This document shows positions 8,144-17,215 of a DNA stretch of 64,000 bases, in pieces. A model generated the notes under the pieces. That model worked only from the letters and a program-made list of their open reading frames with translations, had not been told where the DNA came from and made no database searches. A program made the position numbers and the translations under genes. Origin of the DNA: Streptomyces sp. NBC_01275 (GTDB lineage Bacteria > Actinomycetota > Actinomycetes > Streptomycetales > Streptomycetaceae); the NCBI RefSeq assembly GCF_026340655.1, contig NZ_JAPEOZ010000001.1:7750001-7814000 (forward strand), in the 5' to 3' direction. The first letter of the stretch is position 1; the number at the start of each line of letters is the position of its first letter.

Positions 8144-9634
8144 TCATCCCCGGCGGGATCCGAGGACGACGGCCGCGAGGGCGGCGGGGAGCAGCAGGAG
8201 GAAGAACGCGGTGAGCAGCCCCAGGCCTGTGGGGCCTTGGGCCGGGCGGTAGAAGCGGCTCAGGATCGACGGGTGTCGTAGCTGCCCCTGCATCGGCGTC
8301 GACGGGGGTTGCGCCCGCTGCGACGGTGTCACGGGCCGGACGCCGACTCCGCCCGAGTTCACGCCCAGGCCCGTGCCCAGGCCCGTGCCCAGGCCCGTGC
8401 CAGGTACGGCGACCCTCGGCGGCTGCCCGGCGGGGGCGGCGGGGGGTTCGGCCGGGACCCCGGGCGGAAGGGCGGGAGCCGCGACGCCCGGTGGCTGCTC
8501 GGCCGGGGCGGCGGCGGCTTCGGCCGCGGCCTTGCTCAGGAGTCCGGGAGCCGCGATGGCCGGTGGCGGCAACGGCGGCGCCGCCGCTGCGGCCGGCGGC
8601 ACGGGTGGCTGAGCACGAGGTGACCGGTCGGCGGCGGGCGGCGGTCCCGGCAGCGGAGCAGCGGACGTCCGTGGCGCGGGGGGCGGTCCCGCCGTCGGCG
8701 GAGGAGCGGAGGCCTGCGGCCTGGACGGCGGAGTGCGGGGTGGGGTGCGAGGTGGGGTCGGCGGACGGGAGGGCGGTCGCGGACGCACGGACGGCTTCGG
8801 GGGCGGCGGCGCGACCAGTCGGAAGCGTACGGAGGAACGCGCGTCGAGCCGGGGCGGCGAAACCGTGCCGCCCGCGCGGCCGAGCGTGCTTGTCCGGTCG
8901 CCGCCCTGGGCGGACCCCTCGCTCACGTACACGCCCGGACCACGACGCACCACCGCACGGCAGGGGCGGGAGCGCCCGGGACCCAGCCGGGGAATGACGG
9001 GGAGTCCGCCGCCGCAGTCGATGACCCCCGCGCTGATGAGCGGGTCGCGGAGCCGGACGTCGTACAGGAGCCGGTTGCCGCGGTTCGTCACGCGGTATCG
9101 GACGGTCGCCTCTCGGCCGGTGACCGACACCGTCTCCGAGAGCGCCAGGGCGCCACCGATGCCCTGGTACCCGGATCGCGCCGAGGCCTTCGAGTCGGCG
9201 TGCAGATAGGGGATGCGGCCGGAGGCCCGGACCTCGCCGGTCCAGGCGCCGGGACGCGCCGTCGTCTCGGCGGTGCAGCGCGCGGAGCGGAGTCCGGGCA
9301 GCAGGGGCACCGCGGGACCGCCGGGGCAGCGGATCGCCACGCCGGGGAGGCCCGGATCGGTCACGCGTACGTCGTACAGGTCTGCTCCGCCCCGGTTGAC
9401 CAGCCAGTACGTCTTGACCACGGGATCGCCCACCCGGATGCCGGGCCGCAGGGCGCCGAGCCCGGCGCGGGTGTTCACGGTCACTCGCAGAGTCAGCCCG
9501 TGCGTCCCGGCGCCGTCGGCGTGGGCGGCCGGCGGGGGAGCGAGCCACCCGAACGTGACGAGGAGGGACACCGCGAGCACCGGCGGCACGGTCCAACGGC
9601 AGCGCCCGACAGCCCTTAACGGTCCGATTGTCAT
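8144..9634 (-). CDS. Secreted Pro-rich cell-surface protein with DUF11-like repeats and C-terminal anchor
   Basis: A 496-residue exported protein. It has a signal peptide (about residues 1-40), two tandem beta-sandwich repeats each containing the phrase YDVRVTDP or YDVRLRDP (residues 45-150 and 160-260, DUF11-like), and a long Pro/Ala-rich stalk (about residues 270-450). A C-terminal transmembrane helix is followed by GSRRG. The stalk is low complexity. In it a 12-bp unit repeats three times at 8364-8399 and encodes GTGLGTGLGTGLG. The architecture suggests a wall-spanning surface protein that displays the N-terminal repeats. No enzymatic motif was seen. Confidence 0.75.
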   Translation of the reverse strand: MTIGPLRAVGRCRWTVPPVLAVSLLVTFGWLAPPPAAHADGAGTHGLTLRVTVNTRAGLGALRPGIRVGDPVVKTYWLVNRGGADLYDVRVTDPGLPGVAIRCPGGPAVPLLPGLRSARCTAETTARPGAWTGEVRASGRIPYLHADSKASARSGYQGIGGALALSETVSVTGREATVRYRVTNRGNRLLYDVRLRDPLISAGVIDCGGGLPVIPRLGPGRSRPCRAVVRRGPGVYVSEGSAQGGDRTSTLGRAGGTVSPPRLDARSSVRFRLVAPPPPKPSVRPRPPSRPPTPPRTPPRTPPSRPQASAPPPTAGPPPAPRTSAAPLPGPPPAADRSPRAQPPVPPAAAAAPPLPPPAIAAPGLLSKAAAEAAAAPAEQPPGVAAPALPPGVPAEPPAAPAGQPPRVAVPGTGLGTGLGTGLGVNSGGVGVRPVTPSQRAQPPSTPMQGQLRHPSILSRFYRPAQGPTGLGLLTAFFLLLLPAALAAVVLGSRRG

Positions 9635-9769
9635 ACTCGTATCGTGATCAACGGCGCTCGACCGCCGGACCGGCCACGCCGCGCCCCGCTCATCATCGAC
9701 CCGGATTCATCCGAATGCACATACAGGGATGCTTCGTACGGAAACATCGCTATGTGATGATCGTATGCA

Positions 9770-11056
9770 ATGTCATCCTCGAGGAGGGGAAGAGCGGCGT
9801 TCCGGCGGGCGCTGGCAGCGGCGCTGCTGGGCGTCACCGTCTCGGCCTGCGGCGACGGTGGGCGCGCGCCGCACGCGGAGCCGCCCGGCGTCGGCCCCCG
9901 GGCCGTCCTCGCCGTGCCGGCCGGAAGCGGAGTGCGGAGCGGGGCAGGAGGCGCGGTGGCCGGGGCCGACCCCGAGCGGCCGCTGGAGGTCGCCGCCCGA
10001 GGACGGGACGTCACCCTCGCCGATGTGAGCGCCGTCGACAGCGCGGGACGCCGGCTCGCGGGCGAACTCAGCGCCGACGGCTCTCGCTGGCGCAGCGTCA
10101 CCCCGCTGGCCGCGGGGACGCGCTACACCGTGGAGGTCGCGACCGAGCACCACGGCGGATCGCCCGGCCGCACCACACTCCACTACGAAACGGCCCCCGC
10201 CGAACGGGAGTTGAGGATCGCCTTCGGCCCCGGCGCGGGCCCGTACGGCGTCGGCCAGCCGATCACCGCGAGACTCGACGCGCCGGTGAAGGGCCGCAAG
10301 GCCCGTGCGCTCGTCGAGTCCGCTCTGCGGGTCGACTCGTCCCCGGCGGCGGAGGGCGCCTGGCACTGGGTGGACGCCACGACCCTGCACTACCGACCCA
10401 GGACGTACTGGCCCGCCCGCGCCACGATCCACGTCCACAGCGAACTGCGGGGCATCAGACTCGTCGGCCGGCTGTACGGCGGCGCGGCCGAGCCGTTGAC
10501 CCTCACGACCGGCGACCGGGTCGAGGCCGTCGTCGACGCGGCGGCGCGAACGATGACGGTCAGGCGGGGCGATACGACCGTGCGCACCATCCCCGTCACC
10601 ACGGGCAAGCCCGGCTTCGCCACCCGCAACGGCTTCAAGGTCGTCCTGGGCCGCGAACGCGTCGTCCGCATGCGCAGCGCCAGCATCGGCATCCCCGCGA
10701 GCAGCGGCGAGTCCTACGACCATCCGGTGCACTACGCCGTCCGTCTGACCCTCAGCGGCGAGTACGCCCACGCCGCGCCCTGGTCGCAGGGCTCGCTCGG
10801 CCGCTCCGACGTCAGCCACGGCTGCGTCGGCATGAGCACCGCCGACGCGGCCTGGTTCTACCGGGCCGTGCGCGCGGGAGACGTCGTCAGGGTCGCCGGA
10901 AGCCGCGGGAAGCCGATGCCCGCCTTCGGCAACGGATTCGGGGACTGGAACCTGTCGTGGGAGCAGTGGCGCCAGGGCAGTGCGCTGCCCGCCGCCGGAC
11001 CGCGCCCCGACTCCAGGCGCCCGGGTTCCGCCGCGAGGCTGCGCCCGCGGATCTGA
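9770..11056 (+). CDS. L,D-transpeptidase lipoprotein (Ig-like plus YkuD domains)
   Basis: Predicted cell-wall crosslinking enzyme that forms 3-3 bonds between peptidoglycan stems on the outer face of the membrane. The 428-residue protein begins with a lipoprotein signal peptide (LLGVTVSAC lipobox, Cys near residue 26). One or two Ig-like domains (about residues 60-260) and a YkuD catalytic domain follow. The catalytic signature SHGCVGMS (about residues 349-356) includes the nucleophilic Cys, and the upstream His in YDHPVHYAVR also fits the family. The tail after the catalytic domain contains the Trp-rich segment typical of actinobacterial Ldt proteins. It is convergent with the desaturase gene, with 13 bases between them. 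Confidence 0.88.
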   Translation: MSSSRRGRAAFRRALAAALLGVTVSACGDGGRAPHAEPPGVGPRAVLAVPAGSGVRSGAGGAVAGADPERPLEVAARGRDVTLADVSAVDSAGRRLAGELSADGSRWRSVTPLAAGTRYTVEVATEHHGGSPGRTTLHYETAPAERELRIAFGPGAGPYGVGQPITARLDAPVKGRKARALVESALRVDSSPAAEGAWHWVDATTLHYRPRTYWPARATIHVHSELRGIRLVGRLYGGAAEPLTLTTGDRVEAVVDAAARTMTVRRGDTTVRTIPVTTGKPGFATRNGFKVVLGRERVVRMRSASIGIPASSGESYDHPVHYAVRLTLSGEYAHAAPWSQGSLGRSDVSHGCVGMSTADAAWFYRAVRAGDVVRVAGSRGKPMPAFGNGFGDWNLSWEQWRQGSALPAAGPRPDSRRPGSAARLRPRI

Positions 11057-11069
11057 CCGGGGCCGCCGG

Positions 11070-12077
11070 TCAACTCGGCCGCCGTACAGCCTGCTTGGCG
11101 TCGATCCGGCGTCGGTCCGGCCAGCGCACGTCGTAGGCCCAGCCGAGTTGTTCGCACCAGCGGATGAGGCGGGCGCTGGCGTCGAGTTGGCCGCGCAGGA
11201 CTCCGTGCCGGGCGCTGGTGGGGTCGGCGTGGTGGAGGTTGTGCCAGGACTCGCCGAGGGAGAGCGGGGCGAGCCACCACACGTTCCCGGACCTGTCCCG
11301 GGACCGGAACGGGCGCGAACCGGCCGCGTGGCAGATCGAGTTGATGGACCAGGTGACGTGGTGGACCAGGCTGATCCGGACCAGGGACGCCCAGAAGAAC
11401 GCCGTGAGCGCCCCCTGCCAGGACCAGGTGAGCAGCGCGCCCGACAGGGCCGGGAGGACGAGCGAGGCCAGGGCGAGGACGCCGAAGCGACGGGAGATCA
11501 GCATCAGGGCACGGTCCTGGACCAGGTCGGGGGCGTACCGGCGTGGAGAGGCGTGCTCGGTCTCGAAGAGCCACCCGACATGGGCGTGGACCATGCCCTT
11601 GGCCAGCGCTCGTACGGAGTGTCCGTAACGCCAGGGCGAGTGCGGGTCGCCGTCCTGGTCGGAGTAGCGGTGGTGTTTACGGTGGTCGGCGACCCAGGTG
11701 ATCAGCGGCCCCTGCACGGCGAGGCTGCCCGCCAGGGCGAGCGCGATCCGCAGCGGGCGTTTCGCCTTGAACGAGCCGTGGGTGAAGTGACGGTGGAAGC
11801 CGGCCGTGATGCCGAGCCCGCTCACCAGGTAGAACACGACGGCGAGGACGAGGTCGACCATGCTCAGACCACGTCCCCAGGCCACCGGAACCGCCACCAG
11901 CAGAGCGAGGAACGGCACGGCGATGAAGACGCCGATGGTGAACTGCTCGCCGGACGGCCAGGAGAGAGAGGAGACGGAGGAGACGGAGGAGGCGGAGGAG
12001 ACGGAGGAGGCGGAGGAGACGGAGGCGGAGGCGGCGGCGGGATGCTCGGGTGCGGAGGACTCGGAGGACGCGGTCAT
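11070..12077 (-). CDS. Membrane fatty-acid desaturase (acyl-lipid/acyl-CoA type), copy 1
   Basis: Di-iron membrane desaturase, expected to introduce a double bond into an acyl chain using oxygen and an electron donor. All three histidine boxes are present in the 335-residue protein: HRHFTH, HRKHHR and HNLHH, set among four hydrophobic segments. The N-terminus is a serine-rich run (SSASSVSSASSVSSVSS) encoded by GAG/GAC-type triplet repeats on the plus strand. The start at ATG 12075-12077 follows AAGGA. It lies 47 bases downstream of the ketosynthase gene on the same strand. It is clearly paralogous to the desaturase at 13.5-14.5 kb. Regioselectivity cannot be inferred. Confidence 0.9.
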   Translation of the reverse strand: MTASSESSAPEHPAAASASVSSASSVSSASSVSSVSSLSWPSGEQFTIGVFIAVPFLALLVAVPVAWGRGLSMVDLVLAVVFYLVSGLGITAGFHRHFTHGSFKAKRPLRIALALAGSLAVQGPLITWVADHRKHHRYSDQDGDPHSPWRYGHSVRALAKGMVHAHVGWLFETEHASPRRYAPDLVQDRALMLISRRFGVLALASLVLPALSGALLTWSWQGALTAFFWASLVRISLVHHVTWSINSICHAAGSRPFRSRDRSGNVWWLAPLSLGESWHNLHHADPTSARHGVLRGQLDASARLIRWCEQLGWAYDVRWPDRRRIDAKQAVRRPS

Positions 12078-12124
12078 GGTTCCTTCTCGCAAGGCTCGTG
12101 GCGGGGGCTCGGCGGGCCGGTGCG

Positions 12125-13351
12125 TCACTCGGCGGCGGTGAGGGCGAGCACCGCGTTCTGGCCGCCGAAGCCGAAGGAGTTGCTGATCGCCGCCCGCAGG
12201 GGATGCGGCCGCGGGACCTTGGCGACGACGTCGAGGTCCAGTTGCGGGTCGGGCGTGTCCAGGTTGGCGGTGGGCGGGATGAGCTGATGCTCCAGGGACA
12301 GCACCGTGCAGGCGGCCTCGATGGCCCCGGCGCCGCCGATGGCGTGTCCGATCGTGCCCTTGAGCGCGGTGACCGGCGGTGGACGGCGGAACACCTGGCG
12401 CAGCGCGTGGCACTCGGCGGCGTCCCCGCGTGGCGTGGCCGTGCCGTGGGCGTTGACGTGGTCCACGTCCTCGGGGGAGAGGCCGGCGTCGGCGAGAGCG
12501 CTGCGGATCGCCAGGGCGGCGCCGTCGCCGTGCGGGTGGGGCGCCGTGAAGTGGTAGGCGTCGCAGCTCGCCCCGAAGCCCGCGACGTACGCCCGTGGTC
12601 GTGCGGCCCGGGCCCGGGCGTCCTCGGGGCGTTCCAGGACGAGGACGGCGGCGCCCTCGCCGAGGACGAAGCCGTCGCGGTCGCGGTCGAAGGGGCGGGA
12701 GGCGATTTGCGGCGCGTCGCCGCGGCAGGAGAGCGCCCGCATCTGGGCGAAGCAGGCGGCCGTCATCCGCAGCCGGGCCGACTCGCTGCCGCCCGCGAGT
12801 ACGACGTCGCAGGCCCCGGAGAGCAGCCAGTCCCGGGCCAGACCGATGGCGCTGGTCCCGGAGGCGCAGGCCGTGGAGACCACCATGTTGGGGCCCGTCG
12901 CGCCGAGGTCGATGGCGATCTCGGCCGCGGCCATGTTGGGCACGCTGCGGGACAGCGCCAGGGGCGAGATCCGGGTGGGCTCGCGGTCCGCGAGCCGGTC
13001 GAACTCGGCCTGCCAGCTCTGCATCGAACCGGTGCCGACCCCCATCACCACGCCCACGCGCGGGCCCGCCGACGCGTCGGCCGCGAGCCCGGCGTCCGCC
13101 ACGGCCTCCCGGGCGGCGAGCAGCGCGAGCGCGGCGAACCGGTCGAGCCGACGGCCGCGTCGGTGTCCCAGGTGCTGTCGGGCGTCGAAGTCGGGGACGC
13201 GGCAGGAGAACGCGACGGGCAGCCCGTCGAGATCGGGATCGGCGGCTGCGGTGGAACACCCCGCGCACAGGCCCTCCCAGGTGGCCTTCACTCCGATCCC
13301 CGCCGGTGTGATCAGCCCCAGGCCGGTGACGGCCACGGGTCCCCGCCTCAT
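12125..13351 (-). CDS. Beta-ketoacyl-ACP synthase II (FabF-like)
   Basis: Condensing enzyme of 408 residues that would extend an acyl chain by decarboxylative Claisen condensation with malonyl-ACP. The catalytic triad is visible: Cys in STACASGTSAIG, His in NAHGTATPRGD and His in GTIGHAIGGAGAIE. The final NSFGFGGQNAVL block is also intact, so the protein should be active. It stands alone between two desaturase genes, with no ketoreductase, dehydratase or ACP nearby. This suggests a specialised role in making or remodelling unsaturated acyl chains rather than the housekeeping FAS, which is an inference. It could also be read as a stray secondary-metabolism ketosynthase. Confidence 0.9.
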   Translation of the reverse strand: MRRGPVAVTGLGLITPAGIGVKATWEGLCAGCSTAAADPDLDGLPVAFSCRVPDFDARQHLGHRRGRRLDRFAALALLAAREAVADAGLAADASAGPRVGVVMGVGTGSMQSWQAEFDRLADREPTRISPLALSRSVPNMAAAEIAIDLGATGPNMVVSTACASGTSAIGLARDWLLSGACDVVLAGGSESARLRMTAACFAQMRALSCRGDAPQIASRPFDRDRDGFVLGEGAAVLVLERPEDARARAARPRAYVAGFGASCDAYHFTAPHPHGDGAALAIRSALADAGLSPEDVDHVNAHGTATPRGDAAECHALRQVFRRPPPVTALKGTIGHAIGGAGAIEAACTVLSLEHQLIPPTANLDTPDPQLDLDVVAKVPRPHPLRAAISNSFGFGGQNAVLALTAAE

Positions 13352-13518
13352 CGGTACGCCTTTGACGCCTTTGCTGGATGCATGAAGAGTGATTATTCAT
13401 ATCAGACAATGACTATCCGGTCAGTACGCGGCCGAGCCCGGCCTCAGCAACTCGTTCGGCGCACACCGGGACCGGCAGGACGGAGGCGGCGAGCGCGGAG
13501 AGCACCTGCTGTCCGGCC

Positions 13519-14484
13519 CTAACCCGGCAGGCCCGTGGGCAGTCGCTTGGCGGCGAGGCGGCGCTCGTCGGGCCAGCGCACGTCGTGGACCCAGCCGAGC
13601 CTCTCGAACAGCGCGATCAACCGTGCCGTGGGGTCGGGCTGGCCCTTGAGCGCGCCGTGGCGTGCGCTGTTGGGGTCGGCGTGGTGCAGGTTGTGCCAGC
13701 CCTCGCCGAAGGTCAGCGCCGCCACCCACCGCACGTCCCGCGACTGGTCCCGCGACGTGTAGTGCCGGGGACCGAAGGCGTGCGCCACGGAGTTGACCGA
13801 CCAGGTGACGTGATGGACCACCGCGTACCGCACGAGGCTCGCCCAGAAGAAGGCCGTGGCCGCCGCCCGCCAGTCCTGCGTCCAGGCCAGGGAGAGCGCC
13901 GGCGGCAGCAGCAGGGAGAAGGCCGCGACGGCCGGGTACCAGCGGTCCAGACGGCGTACGTCGGGGTCGGCCAGCAGGTCGGGGACGTACCGCGGGTAGT
14001 TGGAGCGCACCGGGGAGGAGGAGAACCAGCCGACCTGCGCGTGCCACAGCCCCTTGGCCAGCGCGCGCCGGCTCGTGCCGTACTTCCACGGGGAGTGCGG
14101 GTCGCCGTCGCGGTCGGAGTACTGGTGGTGCCGCCGGTGTTCGGCCACCCACATCGTGACGGGGCCCTCCATCGCCAGCCCGCCGGCGATGCCGAGGGCG
14201 ATCCGCAGCGGGCGCCTGGCCTTGAAGGACAGATGGGTGAAGTGGCGGTGGTATCCGGCGGAGATTCCCATGATGGAGATCGCGTACATGCCGATGGCGA
14301 GCACCATGTCGCGGCCGTGGACGCCCCAGCCCCACGCGAAGGGGACCGCCGCCGCGAGGACGACGAGGGGCAGCACGACGAGCATCGCGAGATAGCCCGT
14401 GCGCAGCGGAAGGCTGACGGGAACGGTGTCGGGGAGCGGCCGGCGGAGGTCCGGTACGGAGGGAGAAGAGGCCATGACGATCAC
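13519..14484 (-). CDS. Membrane fatty-acid desaturase, copy 2
   Basis: Second di-iron desaturase (321 residues if GTG 14482-14484 is used, 318 from ATG 14473-14475; neither has a convincing ribosome site). The histidine boxes HRHFTH, HRRHHQ and HNLHH match copy 1, and long blocks such as DGDPHSPW and ASLVR.SLVHHVTWS-type sequence are shared, so the genes arose by duplication. It would add or place a double bond in a membrane or CoA-linked acyl chain. The ketosynthase lies downstream on the same strand after 167 bases containing an AT-rich promoter-like stretch. Two desaturases around one ketosynthase suggest production of a particular mono- or di-unsaturated acid. Confidence 0.9.
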   Translation of the reverse strand: MIVMASSPSVPDLRRPLPDTVPVSLPLRTGYLAMLVVLPLVVLAAAVPFAWGWGVHGRDMVLAIGMYAISIMGISAGYHRHFTHLSFKARRPLRIALGIAGGLAMEGPVTMWVAEHRRHHQYSDRDGDPHSPWKYGTSRRALAKGLWHAQVGWFSSSPVRSNYPRYVPDLLADPDVRRLDRWYPAVAAFSLLLPPALSLAWTQDWRAAATAFFWASLVRYAVVHHVTWSVNSVAHAFGPRHYTSRDQSRDVRWVAALTFGEGWHNLHHADPNSARHGALKGQPDPTARLIALFERLGWVHDVRWPDERRLAAKRLPTGLPG

Positions 14485-14630
14485 TGTGCAGGAGCGGGAG
14501 CCTTTCGGCAGTGCGGTGGTACCCGCCTGGGTGACCCCGGCGTGCGCGGGCCCGTCGAGCGGCCGAGGATGGGAATTCCGAGTTACGGGCCAGGTCGAAG
14601 CGACGCCCGGCCGGGGAAGGGACCATCTGC

Positions 14631-16895
14631 ATGGCCGAGCACACCGACACGGACGGGTCGCCGCCTACAGACGGACCTACACACGGGGCTGAAGACAGGC
14701 CTACACACGGGGCTGCACACGGGCCTGCAGACAGGCCTGCACACAGGCACGCGCACAGGCCGACCGTCGGCCCTTCGGCCGTTCCGGCCAAGGACCTGCT
14801 GCGGCAGTGCGCACGCGACGTGGTCGCGGTCGCCGAAGGCATCCGCGAGGTGTCCGCGCGCACCACCGCCGTACTGCTCGACGGGGAGTTCCGCGCCGCC
14901 GCCCGCAGACGTCCGCGCACCGGACTGCCGGCCCAGTGGGCCACCCTGCGCGTCCTCACGGGCCGGCAGGGCCTCGGCTGCGCCATCACCGCGGACCGCG
15001 GAGTGGGGCGCCGGCTGGGACAGGGCGGCGAGATCCTGGGCCGGGAGAGCCTGGCCGCACTGGTCGCCGTGACCTCGCTGCGCCTGCGGATCGGCGCGGT
15101 TGTGCTCGACCATCCCGAACTCGCCCGGCACCCGGGCATGCGCCGGCTCATGGACGCGGTGACGGCCGACCGCGACCTGGCGTCGCTGCGCGCGCTGCGG
15201 GCCCTGTTCAAGGACCAGGGCGCTCAGCAGGCGCTCTCCGCGCTCGCACCGGTCATGGCCGAACTCCTCGCGATCCGGGCTCTGTTGGACGAGGACCCGA
15301 TGAACGACGAGACCGGCTGGGCCCTGGCGACGGGCCGGATGCTCAGCGCCGATCCGATCAAGGGCATCAACACGTCGTACGTGTGCGAACTCGACCGGGG
15401 CGAGGGCGCGGCCGACCCCGTCGAACTGACCGAGCACGAGCTGCAACGCCTGTCCGGCCAGGGCTCGTTCCTGGGGTTCCTACGCAACATCGACCTGTTG
15501 TCCACCGACGGCCGGGTCCTCCTCCAGGACGTCCGCGGCCCCGACGGCGTCGTCCGCCACGTCCTGCACGCCCCCGGCATGGCGCCGGGCCGCCCCCGCA
15601 ACGACTCCCCACAGGACTTCGTGGGCGCATGGCGCAACCTGTTCATGACCGACTCCCCGTACACCCGGGCGATCCTGCTGGCCGTCGCGCACTACGGCAT
15701 CCCGCGCGGCGCGGACGTCGCCCTGATCGGGCACAGCGAAGGCGGCATCGCCGTCATGAACCTCGCCCAGAGCGAGGAGTTCTCCCGCGCCTACCGGGTC
15801 ACCCACGCCGTCGCGGTCGGCTCTCCGGTGGACAACAAGAAGCCCGCCGACCCCCGCACCTGGGCCGCCACCATCACCAACCAGCACGACATCGTGCCCG
15901 TCCTCGACGGCAGAGGGGCCGGCACGGCCTTCGACCCCCACCCGGACTGGTACGAGGTCGACTACACCGGCCCCACCCACGAATTCCCCCTCAGCCACAT
16001 GCTGGGCACGTACATCGAGGACCTCGAGAAGGTGATCCCCGACGCGGCCCGGCACGTCGACGAGGCGCTCGCGCCCTACCGGGGCGAGGTGCTGCGCACC
16101 CAGTGCTACCAGCTCAGGGACCGGGCCAACCCACCGCAGGGCTACCCCTTCCTGACCGTGCCCACCGCCCCCGTGACGACGTCCGCCGGTCCGGTCGACA
16201 CCCCGGTGCGCTACTACGACTCCACCGCCGCGCACGCCTTCTTCACCGTCGACGCGGACGCGGCGAGAAGCCTGCTCCCCGACGTCACCTGGATGGTCCC
16301 GGCCCGCCTCGGACGCCGGGCGCTCGCGGTGCTGTCCGGCTACGAGCACCGGTGCACCACCATCGGCCCGTACAGCGAGATCAGCCTGTCGCTGATCGTC
16401 AACGACCTGTGGCGGCCCAAGCCGTACGACCTCGCCCTCGACCTGATGCGGCGCACGGACCTGCGGCGCACCGGGCGTTACGTCGTCGGGCTGACGGTCT
16501 CCACCGAGGAGGCCCGTGCGGCGGCCGAGGAGATCTGGGGCCAGCGGGCGTCCGTGTCGCCCGTCGACGTCGATCTGCTGGGCCGTGACATCGGCGTCGG
16601 CGCCCAGGAGCCCGGTATCCGTCTGACGGGCGAGCTCGGCCCCGGCACCCGCTGCCCCGACGCGGACTGGGCGCTCTACGGCCGCAGGGGCGAACGGACG
16701 CTGCGGATCCAGGTCCGCAGTCACGGCCGACCGCGGATCCACCCGGCGCCGCGCGTCCGGTTGGAGGTGGGCACGCGTGCCCACCCGTTGGCGGAGCAGC
16801 TGCGCCGGCTCGGCCTGGACTCCGCCAGGCCGCGGTCCGTGCTGACCAGCCACGCCTTCATGTCCCACCGAAGCGCCGGCGCGGAACTGAGGTGA
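14631..16895 (+). CDS. Alpha/beta serine hydrolase fused to acetoacetate-decarboxylase-like domain
   Basis: A 754-residue multidomain protein. Residues 1-50 are a His/Pro/Ala-rich tract built from 12-bp DNA repeats (14680-14760). Residues 52-230 are helical. Residues 280-480 hold an alpha/beta-hydrolase core with the nucleophile elbow GHSEGG (Ser369) and plausible partners Asp420 and His456. Residues 520-730 resemble the acetoacetate-decarboxylase fold (YYDSTAAHAFF, then GYEHRCTTIGPYSEISL). A lipase or esterase reaction coupled to binding or processing of a keto-acid is a reasonable guess, not established. The start follows GGAAGGGA. The next small gene overlaps or abuts its stop, so the two are coupled. 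It sits between the desaturase block and the COX-like/P450 pair. Confidence 0.65.
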   Translation: MAEHTDTDGSPPTDGPTHGAEDRPTHGAAHGPADRPAHRHAHRPTVGPSAVPAKDLLRQCARDVVAVAEGIREVSARTTAVLLDGEFRAAARRRPRTGLPAQWATLRVLTGRQGLGCAITADRGVGRRLGQGGEILGRESLAALVAVTSLRLRIGAVVLDHPELARHPGMRRLMDAVTADRDLASLRALRALFKDQGAQQALSALAPVMAELLAIRALLDEDPMNDETGWALATGRMLSADPIKGINTSYVCELDRGEGAADPVELTEHELQRLSGQGSFLGFLRNIDLLSTDGRVLLQDVRGPDGVVRHVLHAPGMAPGRPRNDSPQDFVGAWRNLFMTDSPYTRAILLAVAHYGIPRGADVALIGHSEGGIAVMNLAQSEEFSRAYRVTHAVAVGSPVDNKKPADPRTWAATITNQHDIVPVLDGRGAGTAFDPHPDWYEVDYTGPTHEFPLSHMLGTYIEDLEKVIPDAARHVDEALAPYRGEVLRTQCYQLRDRANPPQGYPFLTVPTAPVTTSAGPVDTPVRYYDSTAAHAFFTVDADAARSLLPDVTWMVPARLGRRALAVLSGYEHRCTTIGPYSEISLSLIVNDLWRPKPYDLALDLMRRTDLRRTGRYVVGLTVSTEEARAAAEEIWGQRASVSPVDVDLLGRDIGVGAQEPGIRLTGELGPGTRCPDADWALYGRRGERTLRIQVRSHGRPRIHPAPRVRLEVGTRAHPLAEQLRRLGLDSARPRSVLTSHAFMSHRSAGAELR

Positions 16896-16900
16896 GACAC

Positions 16901-17215
16901 ATGGCGACCGAGACCGTCCCCTGCGGACTCCCCGCACTCGTCGACACGTTGCGCGGCGACGCCGCCAGGATGGAGGAGTACGCGCAGACCCTGCGCGCCA
17001 CCGCCGCGACCCTCGGCGACCTGGACGAGGCGCCGGGCTGGAGCGGCCCCGTCCTGCAGCAGCAGGCGGCGGCCTGTCTCGTCGCCGCGGAGCAACTGCG
17101 CACCGCGGCCCTGGCGTTGGAAGCCCACGCCCGCGCCGCACGATCCCGCACGACGTCCGGCTGGTTCGTCCGGCTGGTTCGTCGGGCTAGTCCGTCCGGC
17201 CGGCAGGGGCGGTGA
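16901..17215 (+). CDS. Small helical WXG100-like protein
   Basis: A 104-residue, mostly helical protein of unknown function. It has the look of an ESX/WXG100-type hairpin: a helix (VDTLRGDAARMEEYAQTLRATAATL), a turn carrying Trp-Ser-Gly (GWSGP) and a second helix rich in Ala/Leu. GTG 16892 would overlap the upstream stop (GTGA). I prefer ATG 16901, with GAGGTGAG about 8 bases upstream. Coupling to the hydrolase fusion suggests a partner or chaperone. Its last 29 bases overlap the 3' end of the convergent COX-like gene, which is unusual for two real genes but both reading frames look genuine. Confidence 0.6.
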   Translation: MATETVPCGLPALVDTLRGDAARMEEYAQTLRATAATLGDLDEAPGWSGPVLQQQAAACLVAAEQLRTAALALEAHARAARSRTTSGWFVRLVRRASPSGRQGR

